64,000 nt of DNA from Marinomonas balearica (GTDB lineage Bacteria > Pseudomonadota > Gammaproteobacteria > Pseudomonadales > Marinomonadaceae). Position 1 is the stretch's first letter, and each line of letters starts with the position of its first letter. Shown here piece after piece: positions 8,560 through 18,274 of this stretch. The stretch spans positions 609,823 to 673,822 of the forward strand of contig NZ_SNXC01000009.1 in NCBI RefSeq assembly GCF_004362145.1, in the 5' to 3' direction. A program made the translations under genes and the position numbers. Under the pieces are notes generated by a model. The model had not been told where the DNA came from, searched no databases, and worked only from the letters and a program-made list of their open reading frames with translations.

Positions 8560-11500
8560 TTGCATACAGATATACAAGAAAAGTTGATGGCAAAAGACCG
8601 TTATGCCATTCAACGAAAAATCGAAACGCTGTCTAAACGAGTTTCCGAAAATCTCCCTGTTGATAAAGCTCAAAGCGAGCTTAACAACATGATAGAACGC
8701 TCTCGCTTAGCTTACGAAGCACGTGAATCCTCAATCCCCGATATTAAATACGATGAGTCATTGCCAGTTGCAGCCAAAGCAGCAGACATCGTTAAAGCGA
8801 TTCAAGAAAACCAAGTTGTTATTATTGCCGGCGAAACGGGATCGGGAAAGACGACTCAGCTGCCAAAAATGTGTTTGCAAGCGGGTCGAGGAATAGCAGG
8901 CCAAATAGGCCATACTCAACCTCGGCGAATTGCTGCTCGTAGTGTGGCAGAACGTATTTCCGAAGAGCTCAATGTCGAGCTTGGAACTGCCGTCGGCTAT
9001 CAGGTTCGATTTACTGATGAGAGCCAAGAGACAACATTAGTTAAACTGATGACAGACGGGATTCTGTTAGCAGAGATTCAGCAAGATAAATTTCTTCAAA
9101 AATACGACACTATAATTATTGATGAGGCGCACGAGCGCAGTTTAAACATCGATTTTTTATTAGGGTATTTGAAGCGAGTGCTTAAAGCACGTCCTGATCT
9201 CAAAATCATAGTAACGTCTGCAACCATCGACGTAGAGCGGTTTTCTAAGCATTTTAACGATGCGCCGGTTTTCGAAGTGTCGGGCAGAACTTTTCCAGTT
9301 GAAATTCGTTACCAGCCTCTGTTGAGTAAATCCGATAATCAAGAATTGGATGAAGATCAAAGCATGGAGCAGGGAATATGTGATGCTGTGTCTATGCTTA
9401 TTGAAGAAGAAAGGCAATCGGGATACCGAGGCGCGGGGGACATCCTCGTCTTCCTTCCGGGCGAACGAGAAATACGTGAGACAGCAGAACAGTTAAGGCG
9501 CGCGGAGTTTAGAAATACAGAAGTTCTACCGCTGTACGCGCGCTTATCGAGCTCAGAGCAACAGCGTGTTTTTAAAACCCATGGTGGACGCCGTATTGTA
9601 TTATCAACAAACGTTGCAGAAACCTCTTTGACCGTCCCAGGAATTCGCTATGTGATTGACCCAGGGCTTGCACGGATAAGTCGTTACAGTGTTCGCTCGA
9701 AAGTACAACAACTGCCGATTGAAAAAATCAGTCAAGCAAGTGCAAACCAACGTGCAGGTCGTTGTGGCCGAGTTGCGGAAGGTATTTGTATTCGATTGTA
9801 CGAAGAAGCAGACTTTCAAAATCGTAGCGAATTCACAGACCCCGAAATTTTCCGCACAAACCTTGCATCCGTAATATTGCAGATGGCAAATCTGCGCCTT
9901 GGTGCTGTTGAAAAGTTCCCATTTGTTGAAATGCCAGACAGACGGCTTATCAATGATGGCTACCAAGCGCTGAAAGAATTGGGAGCGATCAAGAATGAAC
10001 GCCTCACTCAAACAGGTAAGCAGCTTGCGAAGTTGCCGATCGACCCTAAGTTAGGCCGCATGCTAATTACGGCTAATGAGCTTGGTGTGTTAAAGGAACT
10101 CTCCGTTATTGTCAGTGCGTTGTCTATACAAGATCCTCGCGAACGCCCACAGGAGAAGAAAACACAGTCAGATCAAGCGCATGCCGTTGATAAAGACCAA
10201 GATTCTGATTTTATTGTACTGCTTAACCTTTGGGAAAGGTTTGAAACGCAAAGACAGGCGTTGTCACAGAATCAATTAAGACAATTTTGCCGTAAACAGT
10301 TTTTGAACTTCTTAAGAATGCGAGAGTGGCGAGACATCCACCGACAAATATTGATTGCATGTAAACAGCTCGGCTTTAAGGAAGTGGTAAGAGAGGAGCG
10401 GGATTACGAATCCATTCATAAGTCACTGCTTGCAGGGTTGTTCACGCAGGTCGCGAACAAAATGGAAGACAGCAAAGAGCTATTGGGTTGCCGCTCGCGT
10501 AAATTGTCTGTTTTTCCGGGGTCTGTGTTGTTTAAGAAGCCACCTCAATGGATTATGGCAGCAGAGTTAGTTGAAACGACTAAGCTGTACGCCCGAATGG
10601 TTGCGAAGATTGACCCCAAATGGATCGAAGAATTTTCAGCACCTTTCGTTAAAAAACAGTATTTCGACCCTCGCTTTGAGCGCAATCAAGGGCGCGTCAT
10701 GGCGAGCGAACAAGTTGCGTTATACGGATTGGTGATAGTGCCAAAACGTCGTATAGATTATGGGCAGGTGAATCCTGAAGATGCTCGTGACGTATTCATT
10801 CGCCAAGGCTTAGTTGAACGAGAGTTACGTTCAAAATCAGCATTTTATCGTCACAATAATAAGCTGATGGACGAGATTGAAAGTCAGGAGGCGAAACTCA
10901 GGAAACGGGATATTCTGGTCGACGACGAAGTCGTTTATCAGTTTTACAATGAGAACATTCCTGAAAACGTTCGTAACCAAAAAGGCATAGAGTTTTTCGC
11001 TAAAGAGACTCCTAACGCCTTAATGATGAGTAAAGAATATCTGGTTAACCAAAATGTCACGGTCGATGAGTATGCTTTTCCTGATAACTACCTATTAAAT
11101 GGCGTCCCTTTACCTATTGATTATCAGTTTGACCCGGGTAAAACAAAAGATGGAGCGACGCTTAAGGTGCCAGTGGGGCTGTTGCGTCAACTTAGTTTAG
11201 ACGACCTAGGTTGGGCTGTTCCGGGCTATATTAAAGAGCGTTGTGAGGCACTCATTCGTGCGTTACCCAAAGCGTTGCGTCGACGATTTGTCCCCATCCC
11301 TCAGTTTGTGGATCGAATATACCCAAACCTCTCAAAAGAGAAAGGCGCATTGTTAGAGCAACTGAGTCTGCAAATTAAGCGTGAAACGTTAATTGATATT
11401 CCGTTGAATGAATGGATAGAAGAAAAACTTGATGCTCATTTGACGCTTAATTTAGAAGTCGTTGATGAGCGTGGGAAGGTTCTTGGATCGGGTAAGCATT

Positions 11501-12450
11501 TAGCAGAGCTTCAGGACCGGTTTTCAGAGCTGGTGGATCAAAGCTTTGCAAAGTTTGGAACGGAAAAACACGAGCAGGTAGGATTGACGCATTGGCCCGA
11601 TCAAAACGTACCAGTGCGCAAAGAAATTAAACAAGCAGGCATTGCTGTGACAGCGTTTCCTGCGCTGACAAGTTCAACGAGTGGAGACGCTGTATCGCTG
11701 AAAATGTTCGACGATGAGCAGACGGCGCTAGAAGAACACAGAAAAGGTGTGATTGCTCTGCTAAGATTGACACTAAGTAAAGATGTAAAATATTTACAGA
11801 AGAATTTGCCTCATATTAGAGAGTCAATGCTGATTTTCTCTCCGATTGGAAAGAAAGAATTATTATTAGACGACCTAATTAATGCCATACTGAATAAAGT
11901 GTTTCTTGACGGACGCAGCCTGCCAAGAACGAAAAGCGAATTTGAAACCGTTGTTACCGGCAATAAGGGGTCGCTAATCCTTACAGCCAACGAGATGGCT
12001 GAGCAGCTGTATAAAGTGCTGAATTCTTATCAAAAAGTCGCCAAAAAGATGAAGGGCAGTATTCCTTTGCCTTGGACTAGAGTGTATGGGGATATTAGTC
12101 ATCAGCTAAAAAGCTTGATTTACCCTGGGTTTATCGGGGATACGCCTTTGTTTTGGATGTCTCAGCTCCCTCGATATTTTAAAGGGATTGAAACGAGACT
12201 GGAGCGTTTCCAAAATCATTTGAATAAAGAAAATGCGTTAGTGGGTCAATTAGAGGGATTTTGGGCTCAGTATGAACAGCAAAAACAGGCTCATGAGAAA
12301 AAAGGGATTTATGATCCTGAGCTGACGAAATATCGTTGGACGCTCGAAGAATATAGGATTTCATTGTTTGCTCAAACGGTAGGCACTCTTGAACCGATAT
12401 CGGACAAACGATTAAATAAACAATGGCAGCTAGTAAAAAAACTTGTATAG
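8560..12450 (+). CDS. hrpA: ATP-dependent RNA helicase HrpA (DEAH box)
   Basis: About 1296 aa, close to the 1300 of E. coli HrpA. Walker A GETGSGKTTQ (about residues 91-100), DEAH box (about 188), SAT motif, and motif VI QRAGRCGR are all present, followed by the HA2/OB-fold region and the long HrpA-specific C-terminal domain (DUF3418). Needed for rescue of collided ribosomes and for some mRNA processing in E. coli. The TTG at 8560 is used because family members have residues before LMAKDR; an ATG at 8587 is the alternative. Confidence 0.94.
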   Translation: MHTDIQEKLMAKDRYAIQRKIETLSKRVSENLPVDKAQSELNNMIERSRLAYEARESSIPDIKYDESLPVAAKAADIVKAIQENQVVIIAGETGSGKTTQLPKMCLQAGRGIAGQIGHTQPRRIAARSVAERISEELNVELGTAVGYQVRFTDESQETTLVKLMTDGILLAEIQQDKFLQKYDTIIIDEAHERSLNIDFLLGYLKRVLKARPDLKIIVTSATIDVERFSKHFNDAPVFEVSGRTFPVEIRYQPLLSKSDNQELDEDQSMEQGICDAVSMLIEEERQSGYRGAGDILVFLPGEREIRETAEQLRRAEFRNTEVLPLYARLSSSEQQRVFKTHGGRRIVLSTNVAETSLTVPGIRYVIDPGLARISRYSVRSKVQQLPIEKISQASANQRAGRCGRVAEGICIRLYEEADFQNRSEFTDPEIFRTNLASVILQMANLRLGAVEKFPFVEMPDRRLINDGYQALKELGAIKNERLTQTGKQLAKLPIDPKLGRMLITANELGVLKELSVIVSALSIQDPRERPQEKKTQSDQAHAVDKDQDSDFIVLLNLWERFETQRQALSQNQLRQFCRKQFLNFLRMREWRDIHRQILIACKQLGFKEVVREERDYESIHKSLLAGLFTQVANKMEDSKELLGCRSRKLSVFPGSVLFKKPPQWIMAAELVETTKLYARMVAKIDPKWIEEFSAPFVKKQYFDPRFERNQGRVMASEQVALYGLVIVPKRRIDYGQVNPEDARDVFIRQGLVERELRSKSAFYRHNNKLMDEIESQEAKLRKRDILVDDEVVYQFYNENIPENVRNQKGIEFFAKETPNALMMSKEYLVNQNVTVDEYAFPDNYLLNGVPLPIDYQFDPGKTKDGATLKVPVGLLRQLSLDDLGWAVPGYIKERCEALIRALPKALRRRFVPIPQFVDRIYPNLSKEKGALLEQLSLQIKRETLIDIPLNEWIEEKLDAHLTLNLEVVDERGKVLGSGKHLAELQDRFSELVDQSFAKFGTEKHEQVGLTHWPDQNVPVRKEIKQAGIAVTAFPALTSSTSGDAVSLKMFDDEQTALEEHRKGVIALLRLTLSKDVKYLQKNLPHIRESMLIFSPIGKKELLLDDLINAILNKVFLDGRSLPRTKSEFETVVTGNKGSLILTANEMAEQLYKVLNSYQKVAKKMKGSIPLPWTRVYGDISHQLKSLIYPGFIGDTPLFWMSQLPRYFKGIETRLERFQNHLNKENALVGQLEGFWAQYEQQKQAHEKKGIYDPELTKYRWTLEEYRISLFAQTVGTLEPISDKRLNKQWQLVKKLV

Positions 12451-12463
12451 GACTGTTGCGCCA

Positions 12464-13288
12464 ATGAAAACACGGTTTGCATTTTTACGAGAACTTAAAA
12501 AGGTATTGTGGATTGTCGGATTTGCCATAGGGGCAGGTTCCTCCTACGCAGAAACGACACCAGAGGATCCTTGGGAAGGCTACAATCGAACAATGTCGAG
12601 CTTTAACGATACGCTTGATAAATATGCTTTGAAACCACTTGCAGAGGGCTATGATTATGTCACCCCTAGCCCCGTTCAGCGTGGCGTTAGCAACTTTTTC
12701 AATAACCTTGGTGAGGTAGGGAATATAGCCAATAACCTATTTCAAGCCAAATGGGATGCAACGGCAGCATCAACATTCCGATTCTTAATTAACAGCACGG
12801 CGGGTTTTTTGGGTATCTTTGATGTGGCCAGTGAAATGGGTCTTGAGCGCCAACCTGAAGATTTTGGTCAAACACTTGGATACTGGGGTGTGGGGTCTGG
12901 CCCATATTTAGTGCTGCCGCTACTTGGGCCTTCAACTGTTAGGGATGCCACTGGCACCGCAGTGGATTATTTTAACTATGATCCTATAGAGCTATTAGAC
13001 CCAACGACAGACGAATATTGGTCAATAAAAGCCTTAGGTATCGTCCAGATTCGAGCAAAATTATTATCTTCTGAGCGTTTAATATTTGGTGATCGGTATA
13101 CTTTTATTCGTGATGTTTATCTCCAAACTCGACAGGCAGCAGTGTTGGACGGCCAAGTCGAAAGACCGACTACCGAAGAAGCTAATGAAGAAGATGGCAG
13201 TTGGGGTGACGAAGCTGATGACAGCTGGGGCGATGAAGACAGTTGGGGTGGAGAAGACAGCTGGGGTGATGAAGGTGAAACCTATTAA
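12464..13288 (+). CDS. mlaA: MlaA/VacJ family phospholipid-transport protein with repetitive acidic tail
   Basis: 274 aa from the ATG at 12464. Signal peptide, then the MlaA core: DPWEGYNR, a long helical scaffold, GLERQPEDFGQTLGYWGVGSGPY and YDPIELLD. MlaA removes surface phospholipid from the outer membrane and hands it to MlaC. Two oddities: no lipobox Cys (the signal ends SSYA-ET, suggesting signal peptidase I cleavage, unlike the E. coli lipoprotein), and a C-terminal tail of about five SWGDE-type repeats (residues about 244-271). Overlap region with hrpA is tight (13 bp gap). Confidence 0.9.
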   Translation: MKTRFAFLRELKKVLWIVGFAIGAGSSYAETTPEDPWEGYNRTMSSFNDTLDKYALKPLAEGYDYVTPSPVQRGVSNFFNNLGEVGNIANNLFQAKWDATAASTFRFLINSTAGFLGIFDVASEMGLERQPEDFGQTLGYWGVGSGPYLVLPLLGPSTVRDATGTAVDYFNYDPIELLDPTTDEYWSIKALGIVQIRAKLLSSERLIFGDRYTFIRDVYLQTRQAAVLDGQVERPTTEEANEEDGSWGDEADDSWGDEDSWGGEDSWGDEGETY

Positions 13289-13573
13289 GCTTTGATGCTC
13301 TCGTTTACTGTTTTTTTTAAGGCTAAGAAACAAATTACAACAAACTATTACTTTCGAAATTATTCATGGCTTGTAATATAACTGAAGTATATAACGCATA
13401 CAGCAATGTAATAGTTTGTTATTTAGATCATTGACTTAGATAACTACGTCCAATTATGAAGGATCATTAATTACTTGCTATTTTTGCTTAAAAGTTAAAT
13501 TGATTATTTTAAGACGCGCTTAGTGCAAAAGAGATATAATCAATACAAATGAAACATATTCAATCGGGAAATT
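13289..13573. other. AT-rich intergenic region
   Basis: 285 bp, very AT-rich, between mlaA and the GGDEF/EAL gene. No convincing ORF, stem with T-tract or RNA was seen; probably the promoter region of the downstream gene. Confidence 0.5.
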
Positions 13574-15874
13574 ATGACCCTTACTAAACGCCTAATCATG
13601 CTTGTACTGCCTGTTCTTATCATAGGATTTGGTAGTGCAACTTGGGGTGTGTTTTCTGCTCAAAAAAGTTCGTTAATTGAACTTGAAATGTCGAAGTTGA
13701 ACTTCAACTTGCTGAACCTTCGTTATTCCATGGAAGAAGATATTTATTTTGCCACTGGAATTATGTCCATGCTGACCGAAAAGCATGAAATTCTAAATAG
13801 TAATACACTAAAGAAAAACTCACTTACAGAGCTTGTTGAACGCTACACGAGTGACGTTGCGTATCGGCTGACTGGTGAGATAGCACTTTACATCCTAAAT
13901 CAAGACGGGGCCCCCTTATACTCCTATAGAAGAACGCGTCAGGGTGATAGCCAAGTAGATTGGGTTGTCGAGAAGCTACGACAAGATGCCAATGCGATTG
14001 GTGATTTAGATAACTTTGAAGTATTTACTGGGCCAAAAGGGCAACATGTTATTCTTCATTCTCATTCTCTTGATGCTTCATCACCGCATTCAGGTTTAAC
14101 GGCTCTTTTCGAGCACGCGCGATATGTCTTTGTCACCATAAGTATACCTGAATTTGACAGTGCCCTAGAAAATCTCAATAGCAAATATGGGGTAGAAGCG
14201 TATGTTACAAAATCAAGTTCATCTGCTCCATTAACGGTTTCTATGCCCATGCTTGCGGGTGGGTATGTCAATATTGAGTTGACTAAGAGTTACATAGATA
14301 AGCAGCTTACGACCTTCTTTTATTGGTATCTAGGCGCTGGAACGATAGTGGGACTATTAACCTTCTGCGTTCTGCTGTTCTTAATAAAGCGCTACATTAT
14401 TCAGCCCATTGGGACGCTAGATCGCCAACTTTCTCTTGTAATGTCAAACAGGCAAGAAAATATTATTCAGCCAACTGGGCAAGATGAAGTCAGCCGAGTC
14501 GGTATCAAGTTTTTCCAGCTTTACGAGCAACTTAATCAGAATCTTCAGGCATCTCGTGATATGGCCGTTACGGATGCATTGACTATGTTGCCAAACCGAG
14601 TTCGTTTCCATGAGTTTGCTAAAAAAGCGCTAACAAGAAGTAGGTCTAAAGGTGCGTTTTTATCGCTCATCTATATTGATTTGGATAACTTCAAGTTTGT
14701 AAACGATCGCTTTGGGCATGAGGCGGGGGATGAATTGTTAGTCGAAACGTCAGTTTCATTCTTTGAGTTGATTAAAAAGAACGGTACGCGACGATATGGC
14801 TCTATGGTGTCTCGTTTATCAGGGGATGAATTTGCCATAGTGCTTTCTCATACTGAGCTTGAGGAGCGTGAAGAACTTGCTAAGCGTATAGTCGATCTAT
14901 TCGAAGGGGGCTTTCAGACAAACCGTTACCGTATGCCTGTATCGGCAAGTGTTGGAATTGCGACCTTTCCACAAGATGGTGAAGAATTACGCGGTTTGAT
15001 CGCGAATGCAGATATGGCGATGTACCACGCAAAGCGTTCTGGTAAAAATCGATTCGACGTTTATTCAGAGAACATCGCGCAAGAAGCACGCAGAACCAAG
15101 GCAATTGAAGATGCTTTAAAATTCGTAGACTGCGATAAAGAGTTTTCATTAGTGTATATGCCGTATACCGATCGAGACGGAAAAGTCGTTGGTGTTGAGG
15201 TGTTAATTCGATGGTTCTCTCCATCGCTTGGCGTAATACAGCCAGATGAATTTGTACCGATAGCTGAACAAACTGGAAGTTTTGCCAAAATTGATGGTTG
15301 GGTATTTGAGAAAGCTTTTGAGCAAGTCGCATCGATTAGAGCACTATTGAACGACGATATTGTAGTGTCGGTGAATGTTTCCGCAGCGGAACTTGGAAGA
15401 CCGTCTTTAGTGAGCCGTTTGGTTGAACTTCAAAAACAATTCAATTTGCCAGCAGGTGTGATCGAGCTTGAAATCACCGAGACATTTGGTTACTTCGAAG
15501 TGAAACAAGTATTGGAAGTGCTGGAAGATCTAAGATCAGCCGGATTTGGTATTACCATTGATGATTTCGGTATAGGGTATACTCCGCTCTTGCAAATGAT
15601 TGACTATCCAGTAGACAAAGTAAAACTCGACAAAGCCTTAGTTGAGCGTATTACTCACGCTGATTATAAAATGCTATTAGAACCAACGATTCAACTTTGT
15701 CATTTGCAGAATATTACTGTCACGGCGGAAGGTGTAGAAAACGACGTTCAGCATCAATACCTGCATCGATTTGGTTGTGATTATTTCCAAGGATACTGGC
15801 TTGCTGCCCCAATGTCGTTGAGCGATTTAGGGCAGTGGTACCGAAATTATAGTGGTGACACGCGCTTAGGTTAG
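13574..15874 (+). CDS. Membrane GGDEF-EAL protein (c-di-GMP turnover)
   Basis: 766 aa. Two transmembrane helices (about residues 7-27 and 248-273) flank a periplasmic sensor region of about 220 residues with no recognised family; a short HAMP-like stretch follows. GGDEF domain from about 330 with active-site SGDEF; EAL domain from about 500 with EVL in place of EAL. The other EAL metal and catalytic residues appear kept: N of VNVSA, E of ITET, DD of IDDFG, K of KLDKAL, E of AEGVE, Q of YFQGY. May be bifunctional or a phosphodiesterase; direction cannot be decided from sequence. Confidence 0.88.
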   Translation: MTLTKRLIMLVLPVLIIGFGSATWGVFSAQKSSLIELEMSKLNFNLLNLRYSMEEDIYFATGIMSMLTEKHEILNSNTLKKNSLTELVERYTSDVAYRLTGEIALYILNQDGAPLYSYRRTRQGDSQVDWVVEKLRQDANAIGDLDNFEVFTGPKGQHVILHSHSLDASSPHSGLTALFEHARYVFVTISIPEFDSALENLNSKYGVEAYVTKSSSSAPLTVSMPMLAGGYVNIELTKSYIDKQLTTFFYWYLGAGTIVGLLTFCVLLFLIKRYIIQPIGTLDRQLSLVMSNRQENIIQPTGQDEVSRVGIKFFQLYEQLNQNLQASRDMAVTDALTMLPNRVRFHEFAKKALTRSRSKGAFLSLIYIDLDNFKFVNDRFGHEAGDELLVETSVSFFELIKKNGTRRYGSMVSRLSGDEFAIVLSHTELEEREELAKRIVDLFEGGFQTNRYRMPVSASVGIATFPQDGEELRGLIANADMAMYHAKRSGKNRFDVYSENIAQEARRTKAIEDALKFVDCDKEFSLVYMPYTDRDGKVVGVEVLIRWFSPSLGVIQPDEFVPIAEQTGSFAKIDGWVFEKAFEQVASIRALLNDDIVVSVNVSAAELGRPSLVSRLVELQKQFNLPAGVIELEITETFGYFEVKQVLEVLEDLRSAGFGITIDDFGIGYTPLLQMIDYPVDKVKLDKALVERITHADYKMLLEPTIQLCHLQNITVTAEGVENDVQHQYLHRFGCDYFQGYWLAAPMSLSDLGQWYRNYSGDTRLG

Positions 15875-15912
15875 TGTGATTGGCTAATTTAAGAGTTGAT
15901 TTGTCAAAGTGT

Positions 15913-17115
15913 TTACCGGGTTAACCTTAAGAGTTTTCCTGAATCAGTTGTTACAATCAAAGACGAATCGGGTGCCTGAATAATACTTCTAAATCGTTCA
16001 TTTAGATCGCGTAAATAGCGTTTTTCCTCAGCGACGTTATCCTGACTATCAAATTTCAGTCTGTTTATGTGACGCAGAGCAAGAGCGGTTGATATAACAT
16101 CACCGTTCCATTCAGAAAACATCTCGCCTCGGTAAACAATGAGATCGCTTGGCGCTATAGATGGCGTAAATTCTTTTTTTGCGTCAAGCACTCCTTCCTT
16201 CCATGTTCCTTCTCCGACACTTTTTAACGACCAATACTCTTTACCGTAAGAGACCGTTGGCCACCCATAGTTTCCGCCTTTTTTGATTACGTTGATTTCA
16301 TCTCCGCCCCGTGGTCCGTGTTCATTCGACCAAAGTCGTTGAGTGGTGCGGTCATAAAATAATCCTTGAGGGTTTCGGTGACCATAGCTCCATATTTCAG
16401 CTTTTGCGTTTTCTGAGTGATAAAAAGGGTTATCCTTTGGAACGCTTCCATCGAGTTTCAATCGAATAGTGCTCCCCGCATGGCTCGACAAGTTTTGAGC
16501 GTTATTTCTAATGCCTCTGTCTCCTACTGAAATATAAACATGTCCATCGTTATCAAAGGCGATGCGTGAGCCAAAATGTACGGTTGAGTCAGATCCTGTA
16601 TCTGCAACGAACAAAGTTTCCCAATTTACCAGTTGGTCTTTGTTTAGTTTCGCACGCCCTAGTGCCGTGGTGAGGCTCTTAGGAGTTGTGGTTGAGTATG
16701 TTAAATAAACCCAAGGCGATGTTGCCTCCGTCAAGGCGTTTTCTTCTTTGTAGACTGCAACGTCTAGTAATCCGCCTTGGCCGATATTGATGATACTCGG
16801 CAATCCTTCTATAAACTGCGCTTTGCGAGATTTTAAATCGACCTTTGCCAACTTCCCGCGTTTGAGGGAAACGAGAAGGGTGTTTTTGTCTAAAAAAGCC
16901 GTACCCCAGGGTATGTCATTAAATCGAATAAGCTCTTCAACCAAGGGTAAATTGGCGGGTGCCTGCTCGTTTGAACTAGGCGAACTGAAAGCGCTGGCAG
17001 GCGTTAAAACAAGCGGTGCTATTAGGAAAGTACAAAGTAATGTCCTAATGCTTCTTTTGTACGAGCAGTCGAGCTGTACAGTGTGAAGTTTAACGTTGAA
17101 ATCGCAAGTAAGCAT
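15913..17115 (-). CDS. PQQ-dependent aldose sugar dehydrogenase (YliI-like, GSDH family)
   Basis: About 400 aa with an N-terminal hydrophobic signal (TLLCTFLIAPLVLTPASAFS). The six-bladed propeller signatures of soluble glucose/aldose dehydrogenases are present: IPWGTAFLD, GQGGLLDVAV, YISVGDRG, WSYGHRNPQGL and EHGPRGGDEIN, which carry the PQQ and calcium ligands. Likely periplasmic oxidation of aldoses. The true start may be an internal codon nearer the signal peptide, since the first 22 residues are not signal-like. Confidence 0.85.
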   Translation of the reverse strand: MLTCDFNVKLHTVQLDCSYKRSIRTLLCTFLIAPLVLTPASAFSSPSSNEQAPANLPLVEELIRFNDIPWGTAFLDKNTLLVSLKRGKLAKVDLKSRKAQFIEGLPSIINIGQGGLLDVAVYKEENALTEATSPWVYLTYSTTTPKSLTTALGRAKLNKDQLVNWETLFVADTGSDSTVHFGSRIAFDNDGHVYISVGDRGIRNNAQNLSSHAGSTIRLKLDGSVPKDNPFYHSENAKAEIWSYGHRNPQGLFYDRTTQRLWSNEHGPRGGDEINVIKKGGNYGWPTVSYGKEYWSLKSVGEGTWKEGVLDAKKEFTPSIAPSDLIVYRGEMFSEWNGDVISTALALRHINRLKFDSQDNVAEEKRYLRDLNERFRSIIQAPDSSLIVTTDSGKLLRLTR

Positions 17116-17245
17116 GGTATCTGCCTCGATGGACTTTGTGAATGAGTATAGTTGAGATCCATTCTAATCGTCGCGATTTATCGCATTCCCCCAATCTTAC
17201 CTTAAGCTAGGAGAACAATTTTTTGTGCATGTCGGGAATGAGCCT

Positions 17246-17286
17246 AAAAAAAGAGCGGTTCCTCTCAAGAAGAATCGCTCTTTTTT
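17246..17286. terminator. Terminator downstream of transaldolase
   Basis: Long stem: A-run + GAGCGGTTC pairs with GAATCGCTC + T-run, one G-T pair, loop about 8 nt. Placed 25 bp after the tal stop (minus strand). The A and T runs make it usable in both directions. Confidence 0.85.
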
Positions 17287-17311
17287 GTGAAGTACGGCGG
17301 TGCGTTATAGC

Positions 17312-18262
17312 TTATAGCTTAGCAGACAGTACTTCTTCAAGTTTACGCTGGTCAACAGCAAAGTTTCGAATGCCCTCTGCCAGTTTTTCAGTGGCCATGG
17401 CGTCTTCGTTCATTGCCCAACGGAACGCTGATTCAGTAATCGCAGCAGGTGCAGCCTTCACATCATTGGTTGGAACCAATTTACGCGCTAATGCGCCTTC
17501 GTCTTTCTTCAGTTCTTCTAGCAAAGCAGGGCTAATGGTCAAACGATCACAACCAGCCAATTGCTCGATTTCACCGATGTTACGGAAGCTTGCGCCCATC
17601 ACAACAGTCTTGTATCCGTGTTGCTTGTAGTAGTTGTAGATTTCCGTAACAGACACAACACCTGGATCGGTTTCCGCAGTGTAGTCTTGACCAGTGGATT
17701 TTTTGTACCAATCTAAGATACGACCCACGAAAGGAGAAATCAGGTAAACGCCTGCTTCAGCACATGCTTGTGCTTGAGCAAAAGAGAACAACAGTGTTAG
17801 GTTACAGTTGATCCCTTCTTTTTCTAACTCTTCTGCGGCTTTAATGCCTTCCCAAGTCGATGCAGCTTTGATCAGAATGCGATCGCGGCTAATGCCAGCG
17901 TCTTCATACAAGCTAACGAGACGACGAGCTTTTTCGATTGTTGCGTCTTTATCGTAAGATAGGCGAGCATCTACTTCAGTCGATACACGGCCAGGAACGT
18001 ACTTTAAAATCTCGCAACCGATAATTACCGCCAACTTGTCGCCGGCATCGATAAGCTGTTGTGCCTTATCGTCGCTTTGTTCTTTCGCCCAGCTAACAGC
18101 CTGATCGATAAAAGGAGCGTATTCAGGGATTTGAGATGCTTTAAGCATTAAAGAAGGGTTTGTAGTCGCATCTTCAGGCAAAAACGCTTTAATCGCAGTA
18201 ATGTCACCCGTGTCTGCAACAATGGTCGTGAATTCTTTCAGTTGGGATAGCTTATTACTCAT
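17312..18262 (-). CDS. tal: Transaldolase
   Basis: 316 aa, the usual TalB size. N-terminal [14 protein letters not shown] and DATTNPSL motifs; Schiff-base Lys in [12 protein letters not shown]; also [12 protein letters not shown] and [10 protein letters not shown]. Transfers a dihydroxyacetone unit between sugar phosphates in the non-oxidative pentose phosphate pathway, in the cytoplasm. Ribosome site AAAGGAT on the minus strand before the ATG. Lies 12 bp downstream of dusA and may be co-transcribed with it. Confidence 0.96.
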   Translation of the reverse strand: MSNKLSQLKEFTTIVADTGDITAIKAFLPEDATTNPSLMLKASQIPEYAPFIDQAVSWAKEQSDDKAQQLIDAGDKLAVIIGCEILKYVPGRVSTEVDARLSYDKDATIEKARRLVSLYEDAGISRDRILIKAASTWEGIKAAEELEKEGINCNLTLLFSFAQAQACAEAGVYLISPFVGRILDWYKKSTGQDYTAETDPGVVSVTEIYNYYKQHGYKTVVMGASFRNIGEIEQLAGCDRLTISPALLEELKKDEGALARKLVPTNDVKAAPAAITESAFRWAMNEDAMATEKLAEGIRNFAVDQRKLEEVLSAKL

Positions 18263-18274
18263 TGCTTTATCCTT

